A stretch of DNA of 61,383 nt from contig JADHZB010001571.1 in the NCBI GenBank assembly GCA_015657535.1, positions 27,738 through 89,120 on the forward strand, written 5' to 3'. The notes under the pieces were generated by a model. The model saw nothing but the letters and a program-made list of their open reading frames with translations, did no database searches and had not been told where the DNA came from. Shown one piece after another: positions 41,201 through 52,546 of the stretch. This DNA comes from Nephromyces sp. MM_2019 (Eukaryota; Apicomplexa; Aconoidasida; Nephromycida). Made by a program: the position numbers and the translations under genes. Position 1 is the first letter of the stretch. Each line of letters starts with the position of its first letter.

Positions 41201-44200
41201 TCTTTGATTTTCCCTTCCCGACATGTTCCTAAGGAAAGCAAGGACACACACACATGTGCTTAAGGATAGAAAAGCGAATGAGTGAGAGCAATGTGACGGG
41301 AGGAAAGAAAAAACAGACACATATATATCCAACCAGGACAAACCCATGAAATCATAAACACGCAGGCACAAGTAGACACACACAGATATACACAGACACA
41401 CTTACAAATGCACACACAGACAGACATAGTTACAAACACACATACAGACACAGATACACTTAAAAAGCCTCCCACACAACCCATAGCCATCCATGTATAC
41501 TTACACTAACACGCAGCCACCTATACACAACCGCAACAACACAAATCCACCCACAAACACACCAGCATATTACAATGTAGCGCACTCCTCATACCACACA
41601 GAAAAGTATTTCACCTACGCAAAAGAGATGAATTAAGCGTACAAGACTAGAGAAATGTATAAATTTTTTGAATCTAACATACTACCCCCACTCCTTTGAT
41701 GCGTAGGAGGTGAACCGCTCTGAGAGGTGAAGGAGCAAAACAGCTGATGCCAGTGTAAGTACACTTGCAATCACACACAGATACACCAGGACACATCCAA
41801 AGAGCAACAAAAAACCGAAAATTTTCGCAGCAAAAAACACCTTTGCAGATGGAGAAGCTGGGTATCAGCCCAAACGCACACTACTTCACATAATCCGGTT
41901 AAAACGCATCCACACACACACTCTACAAGGGCTCACTCACTTTTCGGAATAAGAATTGCCTGTTTAAGTTCGAAGTCTCTATCTGATCCATATCTGTGAT
42001 CGTCAGCTTCCCATTTTCTCCAGTGAAACAGCCGAGCAGAGCCAAGCTTTTTATAAATTCGCAGCCAAGAGCACCAGCTCCAACCTAAGAAAAAGATACG
42101 TATGCACACACGCGCGTAGTAACGTCAAAATGTATGGGAGGAAACACACACACAGTGCAGAAAGCGTTCTGCAAGATACAGGAGATACACGCACACAGGC
42201 ACACAATAACGCCCACATCTCCGGGCAAATACACAGCCGATAAAGCATTCCAGAAGATACAGGTGACACACACAAGCACAGGCACACAGACATGCACACA
42301 CACTGACGCGCATATAAACACATACACACACACATCGCTGCACATATATACACACACCTACCCAAGGAATTCCGCAACACTCACACATACAAACCAAAAA
42401 ACCTCCAAACTAGCCAGACATACACCAACATCTCTGAGAAAAGTTGAGTGCAGCTACATCCCCAGACCTAAACATCGCCAAAGATTCAAGTTAATAGAGC
42501 ACAGGCACATATAACTCACCATAAAAATTCTTAGATTAGCTAAAGCCTCCTGAAACTTCGGGCCCCATAGAGCTATTTGGCTGCCATAAATATTGAAATC
42601 TAATGGGCTGGAAGAAAAGTTTTCAGCAGGAGAAGGCAGTAGCTCGAAGCAGTCGATATAAAGCAGCTGATGAAGAGGAGTGTATTTTCCCGTAAATTTC
42701 ACAATCTGAAGGATAAGCACACAAACACACGAAAAAACAGGTATTTTAAAGCCATTTGATCAGAATAAATGAGAGCTTATACGTAGCACCCACACACACA
42801 AAACATGCATTTTGAAGCCATTTCATTGGGAGGAATCCAAGATTATACGCAGCATACATACAGAAACACCTAAGATGTTCAACGCCACCGTTAAATGAGG
42901 ATATTCGCAAAAGCTCTCCAGATGAACACAACAAAAATTCTCAGGAGGAGCACTTCGAAGCATGCAGTGTACGTACACTGAAATGAGCAATATGGACACA
43001 ACAACCAACATTTTACAGCGTTATATGCAATTTCACCACTTAAATGGAAGTGATGGGAAACAACTACAACGAATCTTGGGATGTGTGCATAAAAGGTGTG
43101 TATCAAGATGTAGTCTATGTCTTTGCATTCATTTGCAATTACAAGTATGTGGATATAAAAACACTTGAACAAACACAAGCCAATGAGCAGATGTACATGT
43201 GGAGGTAGGGGCACACATGCGCAGAAATAAGCATAGACACAAGCACACATATAAGAACACATAAAAGCACAAAAACAAGCACACACACACACACAAAAGC
43301 ACAATATCAAGCACACACACAAGCACGCACATAAACACACACACAAATATACAAAAACACACGCAGACCCACACGTCCACACACAAAAACCTACCTCCTG
43401 GGATATAACACCTCCTAAGAAAGATGATAACGGGGTTAACACACAAGGAGCGTATCGCACCACGTTTTCCACTACATTTTCATCCAATTCTTCCACAAGA
43501 AATCCTCCAGAAGACTCATTATTTCGCTTCGATTCAGCGACAAACTGATTAGCAAGTTCCTTACACCACTGAATAGCTTCAGTATCATGAGGATCCGGCA
43601 AACATCCACGATCACACTGAAATTTTCAGCAAAAAGAGTGTATGTACACCTCAAACTAAGTGAGTAAACACACACTGATAAAGAAAAGCTCCCGAAGATG
43701 TGAAGAAGCTTGAAGACACGCCGTCTTCGTTGAAGAAATACAAGAGAATGTGAAAGGGATCTCTACAACTTGAAAGAGCGAGCAGACGGTAGAAAAACAT
43801 AAAACACACGATACACAGGGACACACACACGAGATTTATAAAGAAGCAAACGGACACATGGACACACACACGAAAGATACACACAAGAAACGCGCACGAT
43901 ACATATGCACAATATACACACAAACGTACGGACATACAAGACATACAAGTACATGGATATACAAACATGCACGGACACACCCAGACTCACACACGCATTT
44001 AGCAGAACTTTAACCTCATATTCAGCTAATGCTCGAATTGCAAGGTGTAGCTGCTCAGGCCTGCCTATCTTTGCCATATCTGCAGAGTTTAGACAAAACT
44101 CATTCACACCGATGGGATCACTCATACACGCCTCCAGCGACTTGAAGTGTACATCCACTGGAACTTTAACTTCAGTAGCAATGCCTTCCCTGCAGGGAAA

Positions 44201-46959
44201 TGGATGAAAAGAGGGCGTGTGCTAACAAAAAGAAACAGTAGAGTGTTGCACAGAGGGTGTGAGCAGGGAGGTAAAGGAGAAGAACACACAAAGAAGAATA
44301 CATAAAGAAAAACACACAAAGAACATACAAAGAAACAAAGATCTTGTGAAATCAGCTGAATCTAGCAGCTTCATCAAAGCCTTCCAAGTTACCTTGTATA
44401 TGGTTCAAATGATGAAGTATCACCAATCACGAAGGTATGATTGCCTTGAACCTTCAATTTTCTTGTCTGACCATTTAACTCCGCCATTCCTTCAATTTCT
44501 GAGAAAACCACAACATCTCCTGTTTCAAAAGGCATAGCCCTATCATTGTGGATGGTAACAACTGCATCTTCTTCCTGAAATAATGACACACGAAAAACGG
44601 CGTAAAAATCGTACACATTCTTCCTTAGCGACTCTTTTGCTATATATTCATACTTTGATGCTTAGATGAAGTTTTATCATCATCTAAAAGCTTCAGAGCC
44701 TGAAGAACAGAAAGAAAACCGCACAAAATACGCTCCAATACACAATACCATCTTGAAGCAGCATCTCTAAGCTTTAATAGCATACAACACACACACTACC
44801 AACTGCACACATTAATTAGGGGGAGAAAAGCTCATATGCGTGAAAATATTCGACAAACACAAGAGAAACGCTCACACACACAAAACATCCCCAAACTCGA
44901 TGTGAAGATTTCCAACAAAGCATAAAAAAGCACACACCCACAGACTTAACCTTTGATATTCCACAGATTATCGCTGTTTTCAAGTCTTCACCGTTCTTAT
45001 CGTGCACCACAAACTTCGGTCCAAAATCCACAAACGCGTAGCCACACGCACCAAAAACGCGAGAAGAAATGAAGCCAATCGGAGGAGAATGCTCTCTACA
45101 ATACTTGTTCACAGACTCTAAGAATCGAAGGTCTCCAACCGAGCACACAACTACATTGAACATATCAAGGTTTTCCTAGTAAAAAAAGCAAACAAACACT
45201 ACAAATGAGTAAATCTGGAAAATGTGAAGATGAAAAAAAGAAAATAATCAACACGTAGATCCCGCTAAATCGCTGGAAATGAAGGGAAAAACAGGAAAAA
45301 ACAGCGAAAAAACACGAGAAGCAACATCAGTGTACGTACACTGCAACCCGAGCAGTTGGAAGCATTCATCTCCGGCTTCTTAAACGGAAACAACTTCACA
45401 CACTCGAGAGAATGTACGGGGGTGAAAATTTTGAGGGTTTCTTCCTCACAAACTTGGCAATAATTGAAAATAAGGATGAGGCTATAGATGAAGGAAAAGA
45501 GGTTAACGTTAGTGTGCAAAGATGTTGAAGAAGCAGAGTTCGAAGATGAAGAAGCAGAGTTTGAAGCTAGAGATGCAGGCTTTGAAGAAGTACAGTTTGA
45601 AGCGGCGTAAACACACCAATAGACATTTCAATAGCCACAAGAAGCATTAAACGGATGTGAATGAAATGAATCCTCTCATAGCATGCTTAAAACGCAGCAG
45701 TCACTACGCACCAGCTCTAAGCTTCCTTCCAAGCGGGAAACTTGTACATACTGGTTAAGCTGCTTGATTTCTTCAAGACAAGCTGCAGACCTGGATCTAA
45801 CACCTACATCCTCACTATGCACGAAGAAATTAGCAGAGAGATCACTCGGCTTAACGATGGTTTCATCATACACACACACCGTGTGTGGGCCAGCCAGGAC
45901 GATGTTTTTGGCTGAATAAGCAAGGAAAAGTAAATTTTTTTTGGAAATCTCTGGGAGAAGGCATTTATCAACCATAACATCTGAAACTTCTTCATAAAGG
46001 CGACATACCGGTAGATAGCACACACATTACAGTTAAACACACTAGTGCAAGAGCGTGTGTTTAAGGTTTGAAGCACAAAAATAGTCTGTGAAGTCAGTTC
46101 TTAGATGAAGAACAGAGAAGAAAGAAACACGTTAATCGCTTGAATCCAGAGAGTAGAGAGATGTAAGAATATGAGCGAAAGAGAGACTTGAATGTGTCTG
46201 TATCAATATAGCGTGTAGGTGTATATACGAGTGTGGCTGTGGGTCTGTGTATGCGTCTGTGTATATCTCTGTGTGCCTGTGTGTGTGTGGGTTTGTGGCT
46301 TCGCCTGCGTGTGTGTATGTGCTTCCGTCCCTTTTGTCTCTCTCTCTGTCTATATCTCTCTTCCTATCCGTATTTTCATCCGCCTTTCAATCTGCCCGCT
46401 TGTGTGTGCTGCATGTACTATATCTCATACACACTTGGTAATGCACCACCTCCCCATTGTTAAGTGTGTTCATGGGGGCTCAAGCATCCTTACACAAGCG
46501 AAAAGCGCCTGGGAGATTCAACCAACAAAATTAAGCTTAAAACAATATCCGCACACACGGCTGCATTCAACCGATGCAGTCAAATATTCACAACACACCT
46601 CTCAATCAACGCAGTCCAACAAGGCCACAGACCTATTACCTCAAGGCTACAAGAAGGGATATCATCCAACCTCCTCACCTTTATCACAAATGCACAAACG
46701 CTCAAATCTTCCCTTTTTCAATGCTATCCACCAATATTCACTCACCACATTCGATACCGATTGAATCCAATCCAATAATGAGCACCTTCAGTTTGCTAAG
46801 AAGACGCATCGTTTCCAAGCCAAAAGTGCCTATTTGACGGGAGTAAAGGTTGGTATCCAAATCAGCATTTTCATGGGGGTTAGGCCCCGTGTGTGCGTCT
46901 ACCTGGCTCGGCATCTTGCCGTCAGGGGAAGAATGCTCAATTCGCCGTTTTTTGATCTG
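35260..46959 (-). CDS. UBA1: Ubiquitin-activating enzyme E1 (UBA1-like), 18 exons
   Basis: Exons: 46959-46746, 45911-45712, 45175-44951, 44574-44393, 44189-43995, 43768-43672, 43616-43395, 42705-42520, 42084-41941, 41228-41055, 40705-40405, 39829-39525, 39359-39297, 38944-38767, 38393-38041, 37524-37443, 36754-36609, 35388-35260 (TAG). Phases agree throughout; about 1131 aa, close to the usual 1020-1060 plus inserts. Exon 1 has a KKRR nuclear-signal-like patch and [17 protein letters not shown] of the first adenylation half. Exon 9 has the nucleotide site GAGALGCE and [11 protein letters not shown]. Exon 11 holds the catalytic cysteine in [16 protein letters not shown] (Cys codon near 40547-40549). 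Exon 12 has [13 protein letters not shown]; exon 15 [15 protein letters not shown] and [18 protein letters not shown]. Exons 16-18 form the ubiquitin-fold domain ([28 protein letters not shown]). The enzyme adenylates ubiquitin with ATP, forms a thioester and passes it to E2s in cytosol and nucleus. The true start may lie in an unseen upstream exon; otherwise Met at 46914. Confidence 0.92.
36893..36907. other. Palindrome-like AGTGTATGTACACCT
   Basis: A one-mismatch copy of the recurrent motif, in E1 intron 16 (37442-36755). Confidence 0.7.
39099..39132 (-). other. Candidate 34-nt micro-exon in E1 intron 13
   Basis: A 34-nt stretch ([11 protein letters not shown] plus one base) lies between CTGTTCAG and GTAAGC. 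It enters in phase 0 and leaves in phase 1, so it can be kept in frame only if the next exon starts at an upstream acceptor (exon from 38976 instead of 38944). Skipping it joins exon 13 directly to 38944, also in frame. Its KID residues could match a weakly conserved strand in other E1s, so it may be a real or alternative exon. Confidence 0.4.
42965..42980. other. Palindrome CAGTGTACGTACACTG
   Basis: A perfect 16-bp palindrome in E1 intron 7 (43394-42706), identical to the copy at 45328. Confidence 0.85.
45328..45343. other. Palindrome CAGTGTACGTACACTG
   Basis: A perfect 16-bp palindrome in E1 intron 2. Confidence 0.85.
45525..45605. repeat. 21-bp repeat (GAAGAAGCAGAGTTCGAAGAT)
   Basis: Two near-identical 21-bp units followed by one or two diverged ones, in E1 intron 2. 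Because the period is seven codons, the plus strand would encode an acidic heptad (EEAEFED) and the minus strand a Ser/Asn-rich run. Confidence 0.7.
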
Positions 46960-47192
46960 TAAAAGAGGGGGGGTAGTTGTGTGTGTGTCAGCATGCTGAC
47001 CAAGGAGAATCACATATTTACGAATACAACCTTATCAATAATAATATGGTTAAATTAACTTCAGGGTTGTGCGTGTGTGTGTGGTGTTAGATGTGTGTGT
47101 GTGTGTTGCTGTGTGTCTCATCCTTAAACGTGGTGTATCTCTTGTTCAAACTTTGTGCGTATCTCGTGCTCATCCAAATGAGAGCGTCACGT

Positions 47193-47402
47193 TTAAAATG
47201 AAACACTAAAACACTGGCGAAGAATCGCCACAGATACGTGAAGCTCACGGTTGGCAGAGGAAAACATACACAGAGCAAACTTGAGAGCCCCAGAACGAAG
47301 CGATGTAAGCATACTGAAACCGAATAAATCAGGAGAACAAGCATAATAAACTGAGGATTTCTCCTCATCGATGAAAAATTGCACAAAGAATGTGTGTGTA
47401 GT
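47193..47402 (-). other. Coding-like island upstream of E1 exon 1
   Basis: After a CATCTGCAG acceptor-like site the minus strand reads FVQFFIDEEKSSVYYACSPD then LFGFSMLTSLRSGALKFALC before a stop at about 47193. A second minus frame is also open here (a hydrophobic 99-codon frame starting near 47386). It could be an upstream E1 exon, an exon of another gene or chance. No family recognised. Confidence 0.25.
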
Positions 47403-47524
47403 GTCTGCAGATGAAGAAGAGGGAGATGTTAGCCCACAAATTTACTAGAAGGATGTTGTGTAACAAAAATTTAATTACAATGAAAAGGTAGAGATTAAAG
47501 CAGTATAATTACTAATAACTTAGT

Positions 47525-47770
47525 CTAAACACACGCACGCATATACACACGCGTAAACAATCACAACCACACTCACACACACGCGTAAACAATCACACAC
47601 ACGCATAGAAATACCAATACACACACACACCCACAAATACATACACACTCACACACACACACTTTCACACACACACACACACATACACTCACACAAACAC
47701 GCATAGACACTCGCAAACACGTACCAACACACACCCATGCCTACATCACAGACACGCACAAACACACTCA
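47525..47770. repeat. Long CA microsatellite cluster
   Basis: ACACAC tracts with ACGCGTAAACAATCACA interruptions, in the spacer upstream of the E1 gene. Confidence 0.9.
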
Positions 47771-47884
47771 CAAGCACAAACAAACATATGGGTCTTGCTT
47801 ATACCAACAAAAAAACAAAAACATCAACATAAATTCACATAATCACACACTAAATTTTAGCTTTTCTTGCATCAATTTCGCTCA

Positions 47885-48060
47885 AATTCCCATTTTCAAA
47901 CTCAAAGTTAGCGCATAACGTATGAAGGCTTTAGAGAAAACATTCAGTCCAGAGCTATACAGAGCTATAGTCTTCCATTCGTGGATATATGCCGAGAATA
48001 CGTGCAGATTTTGTGTGCAGGCGTCTTCGGTATGCAATGTGATACGTGTGTAGGAGTCTT
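47885..48060 (-). other. Coding-like island
   Basis: A minus frame open for about 58 codons ends in TGA near 47885 and reads AYIHEWKTIALYSSGLN then VFSKAFIRYALTL. The spacing of Trp, Leu-Asn and Arg faintly recalls a cullin-repeat helix, but the match is too short to name. No splice partners found. Confidence 0.2.
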
Positions 48061-48260
48061 CGCTATATTGTGTGTGTGTGGGCCTCTTTCCCTACCAAAT
48101 TAGATGTGGGCGAGCGCCTTCACTTGAGTACGTGTGTGTGTGCCTCTTTCCCCACCAAATTCGGTATGCGGACCTCTCTCTCTACCAAATGTGGTGCGTG
48201 TGTGAGTGTCTTCGTTATATTGTGTGTGGACCTCTTTCCCCACCAAATTCGGTGTGTGCT
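48050..48260. repeat. Diverged direct duplication, about 155-bp period
   Basis: GTCTTCGCTATATTGTGTGTG followed by CCTCTTTCCCTACCAAATT at 48054-48100 recurs as GTCTTCGTTATATTGTGTGTG and CCTCTTTCCCCACCAAATT at about 48208-48250, with two more copies of the CCTCTTTCC...ACCAAATT module between them. Confidence 0.7.
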
Positions 48261-48299
48261 CTACGAACTCTCACACATATCCCCCCCCTTATCCTGAAC

Positions 48300-49080
48300 C
48301 CAGACCCTAACAAACTACTATTACTCTAGAAATACTATTAACCACACCATTGCACAATCGTCAGTCTCATTTTCTTACTTTCGCCCCCTCAAAAACGAAC
48401 GTTTTTGAAGATTTCATACATTTTTTAGCTCAAAACAAGTGTACACTTCACATTGGAAGTAGAAAATTAATGAAAAAGGGCGGATAAGTTGGCGTTTTCG
48501 AGTATTTTTAGCAGCAGAGAAGGCAACCCCTTAAAAATATGCAGGAAATATCCATAAAAATGGAAATTCCGCGTCAAAATGCAGAAAATATCATCAAATA
48601 TAATCAGGAGGAAGCAAAAATTGAAGTTTAAACGAACATTTTTACCAAACTTCACACAAGTAAAGCATCATGAAAAGGAGAAATTAAACATACAATAAAG
48701 CGTTTCACGCGTGCGAATCTCGTGCAGATCTATACAAGATATTTTATACAAAAGCTGGCAAAGAAGAGGAGGGAGAATTACCAGAGGTTCCACCACAAAT
48801 GTGGTTGCCGGGTGAAAGGACTTTTAGAAAAAGTGCCAAGAGGTTGGTTTTGGGGGTGCGTGAATATATAATATCTTGTTGGCGGGACTGGAGGCGGTGA
48901 AATCCCAGTGAGTCGCAGCGGGGTGGTTTGGAAGTTGTGTTGCGTGTGTGCGCGCGCGTTTATGTGTATTGTGGGTGCTTGCTCGTGTTCATGTGTCTGC
49001 GTTTTATGTATGCGAATATGTGTGTGTGCGCGTATTATGTGTGTGTACGTTTTATGCAAGTGTGTGCTTGTGCTACCCGC
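48300..49080. other. Spacer without a supported gene
   Basis: A relatively AT-rich, repeat-poor stretch at 48300-48780 is followed by TG/GC-rich sequence (GTGTGTGCGCGCG) at 48940-49075. I see no exon with usable splice sites. Confidence 0.4.
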
Positions 49081-49266
49081 CTTTATCCCCCCCCCCCATC
49101 CCTATGGGTCCCTCCCCGTTGTATCCCCTCCCCACTGGGTGCGCATTGTGTTTATCCCCCCTTGATATTCGCCAACACCCCCCCCATCTGCATGCCCCTC
49201 TGATATGTTACCCACTCACCATTATAAGCCCCTCTACCAAAACAGTAAACAACAACCCCCCCCACA

Positions 49267-49445
49267 TCAAACAACCACAACCCTCCTCCCACAATAAACA
49301 ACCACAACCCTCCTCCCACAATAAACAACCACAACCCCCCCCACCACATGATACAACCACACCATCCCCCCCACCACATGATACAACCACACCATCCCCC
49401 CCACCACATGATACAACCACACCATCCCCCCCACCACATGAAACA
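49267..49445. repeat. C-rich tandem repeats, 27 bp then 30 bp
   Basis: About 2.5 copies of a 27-bp unit (ACAACCACAACCCTCCTCCC core; copies at 49271, 49298, 49325) run into about 3.3 copies of a 30-bp unit (ACCACATGATACAACCAC core; copies at 49341, 49371, 49401, 49431) joined by runs of C. All frames give repetitive peptides; I do not treat it as coding. Confidence 0.9.
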
Positions 49446-49711
49446 ATTACCCCCCCCAACACATAAAGCCTCCCCATTCACAATCAAAACCCTCCCACTA
49501 TACCCCCCACTCCCTACCCCCCAACACCCCCTGTGTGAGCTCAACCCACTGTATCTACCCAGTCTAAAAGTGAGTGTGCAATTCCCCCTCTACAAGCATA
49601 AGCGAATTCCACTCATTAAGGGCAGATTATCTTCATTCTACCACATCAAGATGAAGAAGATAAAATGGAAACTGTCAGTTTCACAAACTGCAACAGCAAA
49701 AGCATCAAATT

Positions 49712-50043
49712 TTGTGCGGTAATAAGCTTCACCTGTTGCGGAGTAGAAGCCGTCATCAATTCGATTCTTTGACAAACACACGCTCTACTCACTCTGCATC
49801 CTCCAAAATCCCGGCTTTTGCTAGGATAGCAAACGAAAAGCCTTCAGATTCGCTCGTTGAACAACTCGGGATGGTAAGGGTAACGCAGATGCGGCAGTGG
49901 ATGTTTTTTTTGGGTTGAAGATGAGGATGAGGATGATGGGATGTAAAGTTCAAGAGATGGAGGGCGTACGGTATTTGTGAGTAGATTCAACGAATCATCG
50001 AAGAGCTGAGAGTCTTGGCCTCATTTGAAGCTGTAGAGAATAC
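49712..50043 (+). CDS. Candidate two-exon fragment, coiled-coil-like
   Basis: A plus exon ending at 49873 (KIPAFARIANEKPSDSLVEQ then LGM) has a GTAAGG donor. The next exon, 49985-50043, follows a GTAG acceptor, is in phase and reads IQRIIEELRVLASFEAVEN before a GTGAGC donor. The joined segment has heptad-spaced Leu/Ile residues. The start and downstream exons are unclear; one frame-compatible continuation near 50590 stops quickly. The minus strand is also open over part of this region (MTASTPQQVKLITAQN from about 49757), so strand assignment is uncertain. Confidence 0.3.
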
Positions 50044-50476
50044 GTGAGCCGCTAAATGAAGTGGGAAGCTGAGCTTCATCAGTGGGGGGTACAGCCGCGA
50101 AGCGTGCCTCACACACGATGCGGAGACACACACGTTCCCGGTTCTTGATGGGGTACACGCACACACGTGTTTGGATGCCTGCTGATTTCTAGACTGTGAG
50201 AGGCATACATAGAGAGCTTCATGAAGTACACACAGAAGCATATTTGGATGCACGCTCGCTCGAAATTTCACGGACGCACACACACTGGATGCACACTCGC
50301 CTGCAATTTCACACATAGTCTCACATACTTTCTTGACCCACAATCACCCGAAATTTCACACACAGAATATCACATTCTATGCTTCTCTCTAGCTAAATGA
50401 TCAACATAGACAGAAAATTAACTGAGTGACGTGAAAAAGTTGAGAACTTCAAAGCTTTTTTGGAGTTGATACTCTT

Positions 50477-51967
50477 CTAATACTGTGTTTTTAAATCCCT
50501 GGTATCTTGTGTTTGCTGCACACTCCCATCCGAACGATATGTGTGTTCTTCGCTGAAAGCCCGCGGACTATATAGCAGCTTAGGCAGATTTGCTTCAGAG
50601 CTATTCTGTTGGGCAATACTATTTGAATAGGCTACAAGCGCGCAGATTACACCCTCTTCAAGCCGCTTGAGTTACCGCTAGAAGTCGTATTTAGATTGCT
50701 GCGTCTAATTATAGAGTAGATGCAGGTATCTTTCAGGCATTGAGCTAGCAAATCATATGCATAATATACCTTGTATGTGTGAGTACTCCCACAATGGGAG
50801 GTTCATCACTTTCTTCTCATAGAAGATGGCTATAGTTACAGTCCATTTTGGCTAAGATTTCATTGAATGAATGCTAACACACTACTATATACTTACGATA
50901 CGCACAGACAGCACAAACCTTGATGCACGCAAACACACACTTTGATGCACACAAACACACGCATACTTGATACACGCAAACACACTCACACGCTAGATAC
51001 ACACACGCACCTTGATACACACACGCACCTTGATACACACACGCACCTTGATACACACACGCACCTTGATACACACACGCACCTTGATACACACGAACAC
51101 ATTCACATTCTTAATGCACACAACTGAAGGCCTGAAAAATATCACCACATACTTGCGCGCACATATGGATAGATCTGTACATACACACATACACCAGAAC
51201 CTGCGCTATACACACTCGCATAAACACTCACTATGCCGTCACACACACACTCTCGATGTACTATTGCACACACATACCTGCATGCACATTTACGACCTAT
51301 AAGAATACCTTCTGCAAACGGGCAGGCAGTTTCTCGCGCACACACGCGCATCTTCTGAGCATCCCTGCACACCTGCTGGCACTCCTGTATCCCCCCGGTG
51401 CAGCCACGCAGGTGGATGCGCCGACCCAGGCGGGCCTTCACTGTGCGGGGGCGTAACCAGTAGTATACGAATACTCGCACACAGAGTTTAAGATGCATCA
51501 AGAAGGCACTGCTAGAGCAGATGCATATACCTGGACACCCACGCACACAGCACATAGTCAAATACGCACACACACAACACAAGGCCAAATACCCACACAT
51601 ACGCCCACACACACTCACATATACCCACCCACACACGCACAACCCTATTGTATCTTAAAGATTGCTAGAATCTTTTGTAAACAACAAAATTCACTTCCTC
51701 TAGAAAAACAGGGAAAATGAGCAGAAAACGTTATTAATCGCCTTTTTTCTTCATAAAAAGCTTCTTTTTTCTTCATAAAAAGCTTCTTTTTTCTTCATAA
51801 AAAGCTTCTTTTTTCCAGATTTTTAGTTTCAAGGAGCTCCCAGACTTCGTTTCAATTACTATCCCATGAGTTGCTCGTTGAATCTTCCTGCTAAAGCATC
51901 TATCGGAAGGGTATAATACGAACTCACCTGCCACACACGCAGTGCATTTTCTCTTGTTTAAAGGCAT
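50477..51967 (-). CDS. Candidate small Cys-rich protein, 3 exons
   Basis: Exons: 51967-51928, 51440-51309, 50655-50477 (TAG), with consistent phases, giving 116 aa. Exon 1 begins MPLNKRKCTACVA and ends at a strong GTGAGT donor. Exon 2 is clearly GC-richer than its surroundings and holds a cysteine cluster (GCTGGIQECQQVCRDAQKMR then VCARETACPF). Exon 3 reads GVICALVAYSNSIAQQNSSE and ends TRDLKTQY. A CxxC in exon 1 and the later Cys spacing suggest metal or disulfide chemistry, but the pattern does not match a twin CX9C, Tim or zinc-ribbon family I can name. Exon 3 overlaps a second open minus frame (YDLLAQCLKDTCIYSIIRR), so its acceptor is unsure. Confidence 0.4.
50985..51100. repeat. 18-bp tandem repeat (CTTGATACACACACGCAC)
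   Basis: Five near-perfect copies at 51011, 51029, 51047, 51065 and 51083, with diverged units upstream. It lies in intron 2 of the candidate Cys-rich gene. Confidence 0.92.
51741..51816. repeat. 22-bp tandem repeat able to form hairpins
   Basis: CTTCTTTTTTCTTCATAAAAAG units at 51761 and 51783 with partial copies on both sides. Each junction creates AAAAAGCTTCTTTTT, which is largely self-complementary. It lies in intron 1 of the candidate Cys-rich gene. Confidence 0.9.
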
Positions 51968-51983
51968 TCCTAACATTTAATGT

Positions 51984-52540
51984 GTGCTTCTCGCGGTTCA
52001 TTCAGTGATGGTAGAAGAGTATTTATGGTGTTTCCTTTATGATGCTACTCCCTCTTCGTCGCCTAGCAGCTTGGTAGGTTTTCTGTTTTCTAGCAAAAGC
52101 AGCAGATGGGTACAAGTGTGTGTACTCCGTTCTAGTAGAGCCCTAGCTGGGTCCAATTGCTGCTAAAGCTATTTTAAAAGGCACGTTCTAGCACACAGAG
52201 CAGAGGTGGTTACGCACACCATCATAAAAAAGCTGGTACTGAAATTTCGAAAGAGAGAGAGATGATACTGCTAGCACATACAGTTTCGCACACACACAGT
52301 TGCCAGAAACCGAATAAAATCTCAAACACACACATTCAAAGCTACCCAATACCAAACAATATCTAGCAGAAGCAGAAAGATATCCTTATCCCACAGACGC
52401 CTTGAAATCAGAGAGTAAACACGATAGGAATGTAAGATGCCGCACATAGCATGGCGCACACAATGCTTTCTGCTTGTGTGTCTCTCGCACTGCTCAGCCT
52501 CTCTCACTCTCCCTAAACCTCTCTCTAATTCCCACTTGCT
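51984..52540. other. Spacer upstream of the Cys-rich gene
   Basis: A short plus frame (VEEYLWCFLYDATPSSSPSS) is open to 52166 but has no partner exon. The rest shows nothing I can support. Confidence 0.35.
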
Positions 52541-52546
52541 CTTTTG

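Larger units (their letters stand above)
45280..45610 (-). other. Open reading stretch in E1 intron 2, possible cassette exon
   Basis: Inside the intron 45711-45176 a minus frame is open for about 110 codons. It starts with a Ser/Ala/Asn-rich run, then a hydrophobic segment, then [18 protein letters not shown] and [13 protein letters not shown]. Exons 2 and 3 join cleanly without it and match the family order, so it is not needed. It contains the palindrome at 45328. It may be an alternatively spliced insert or chance. Confidence 0.25.

Noticed and set aside
49152..49544. 130-codon Gly/Trp-rich minus frame
   Set aside because: It is produced by the 27- and 30-bp tandem repeats and C-runs, with no splice sites or start context.
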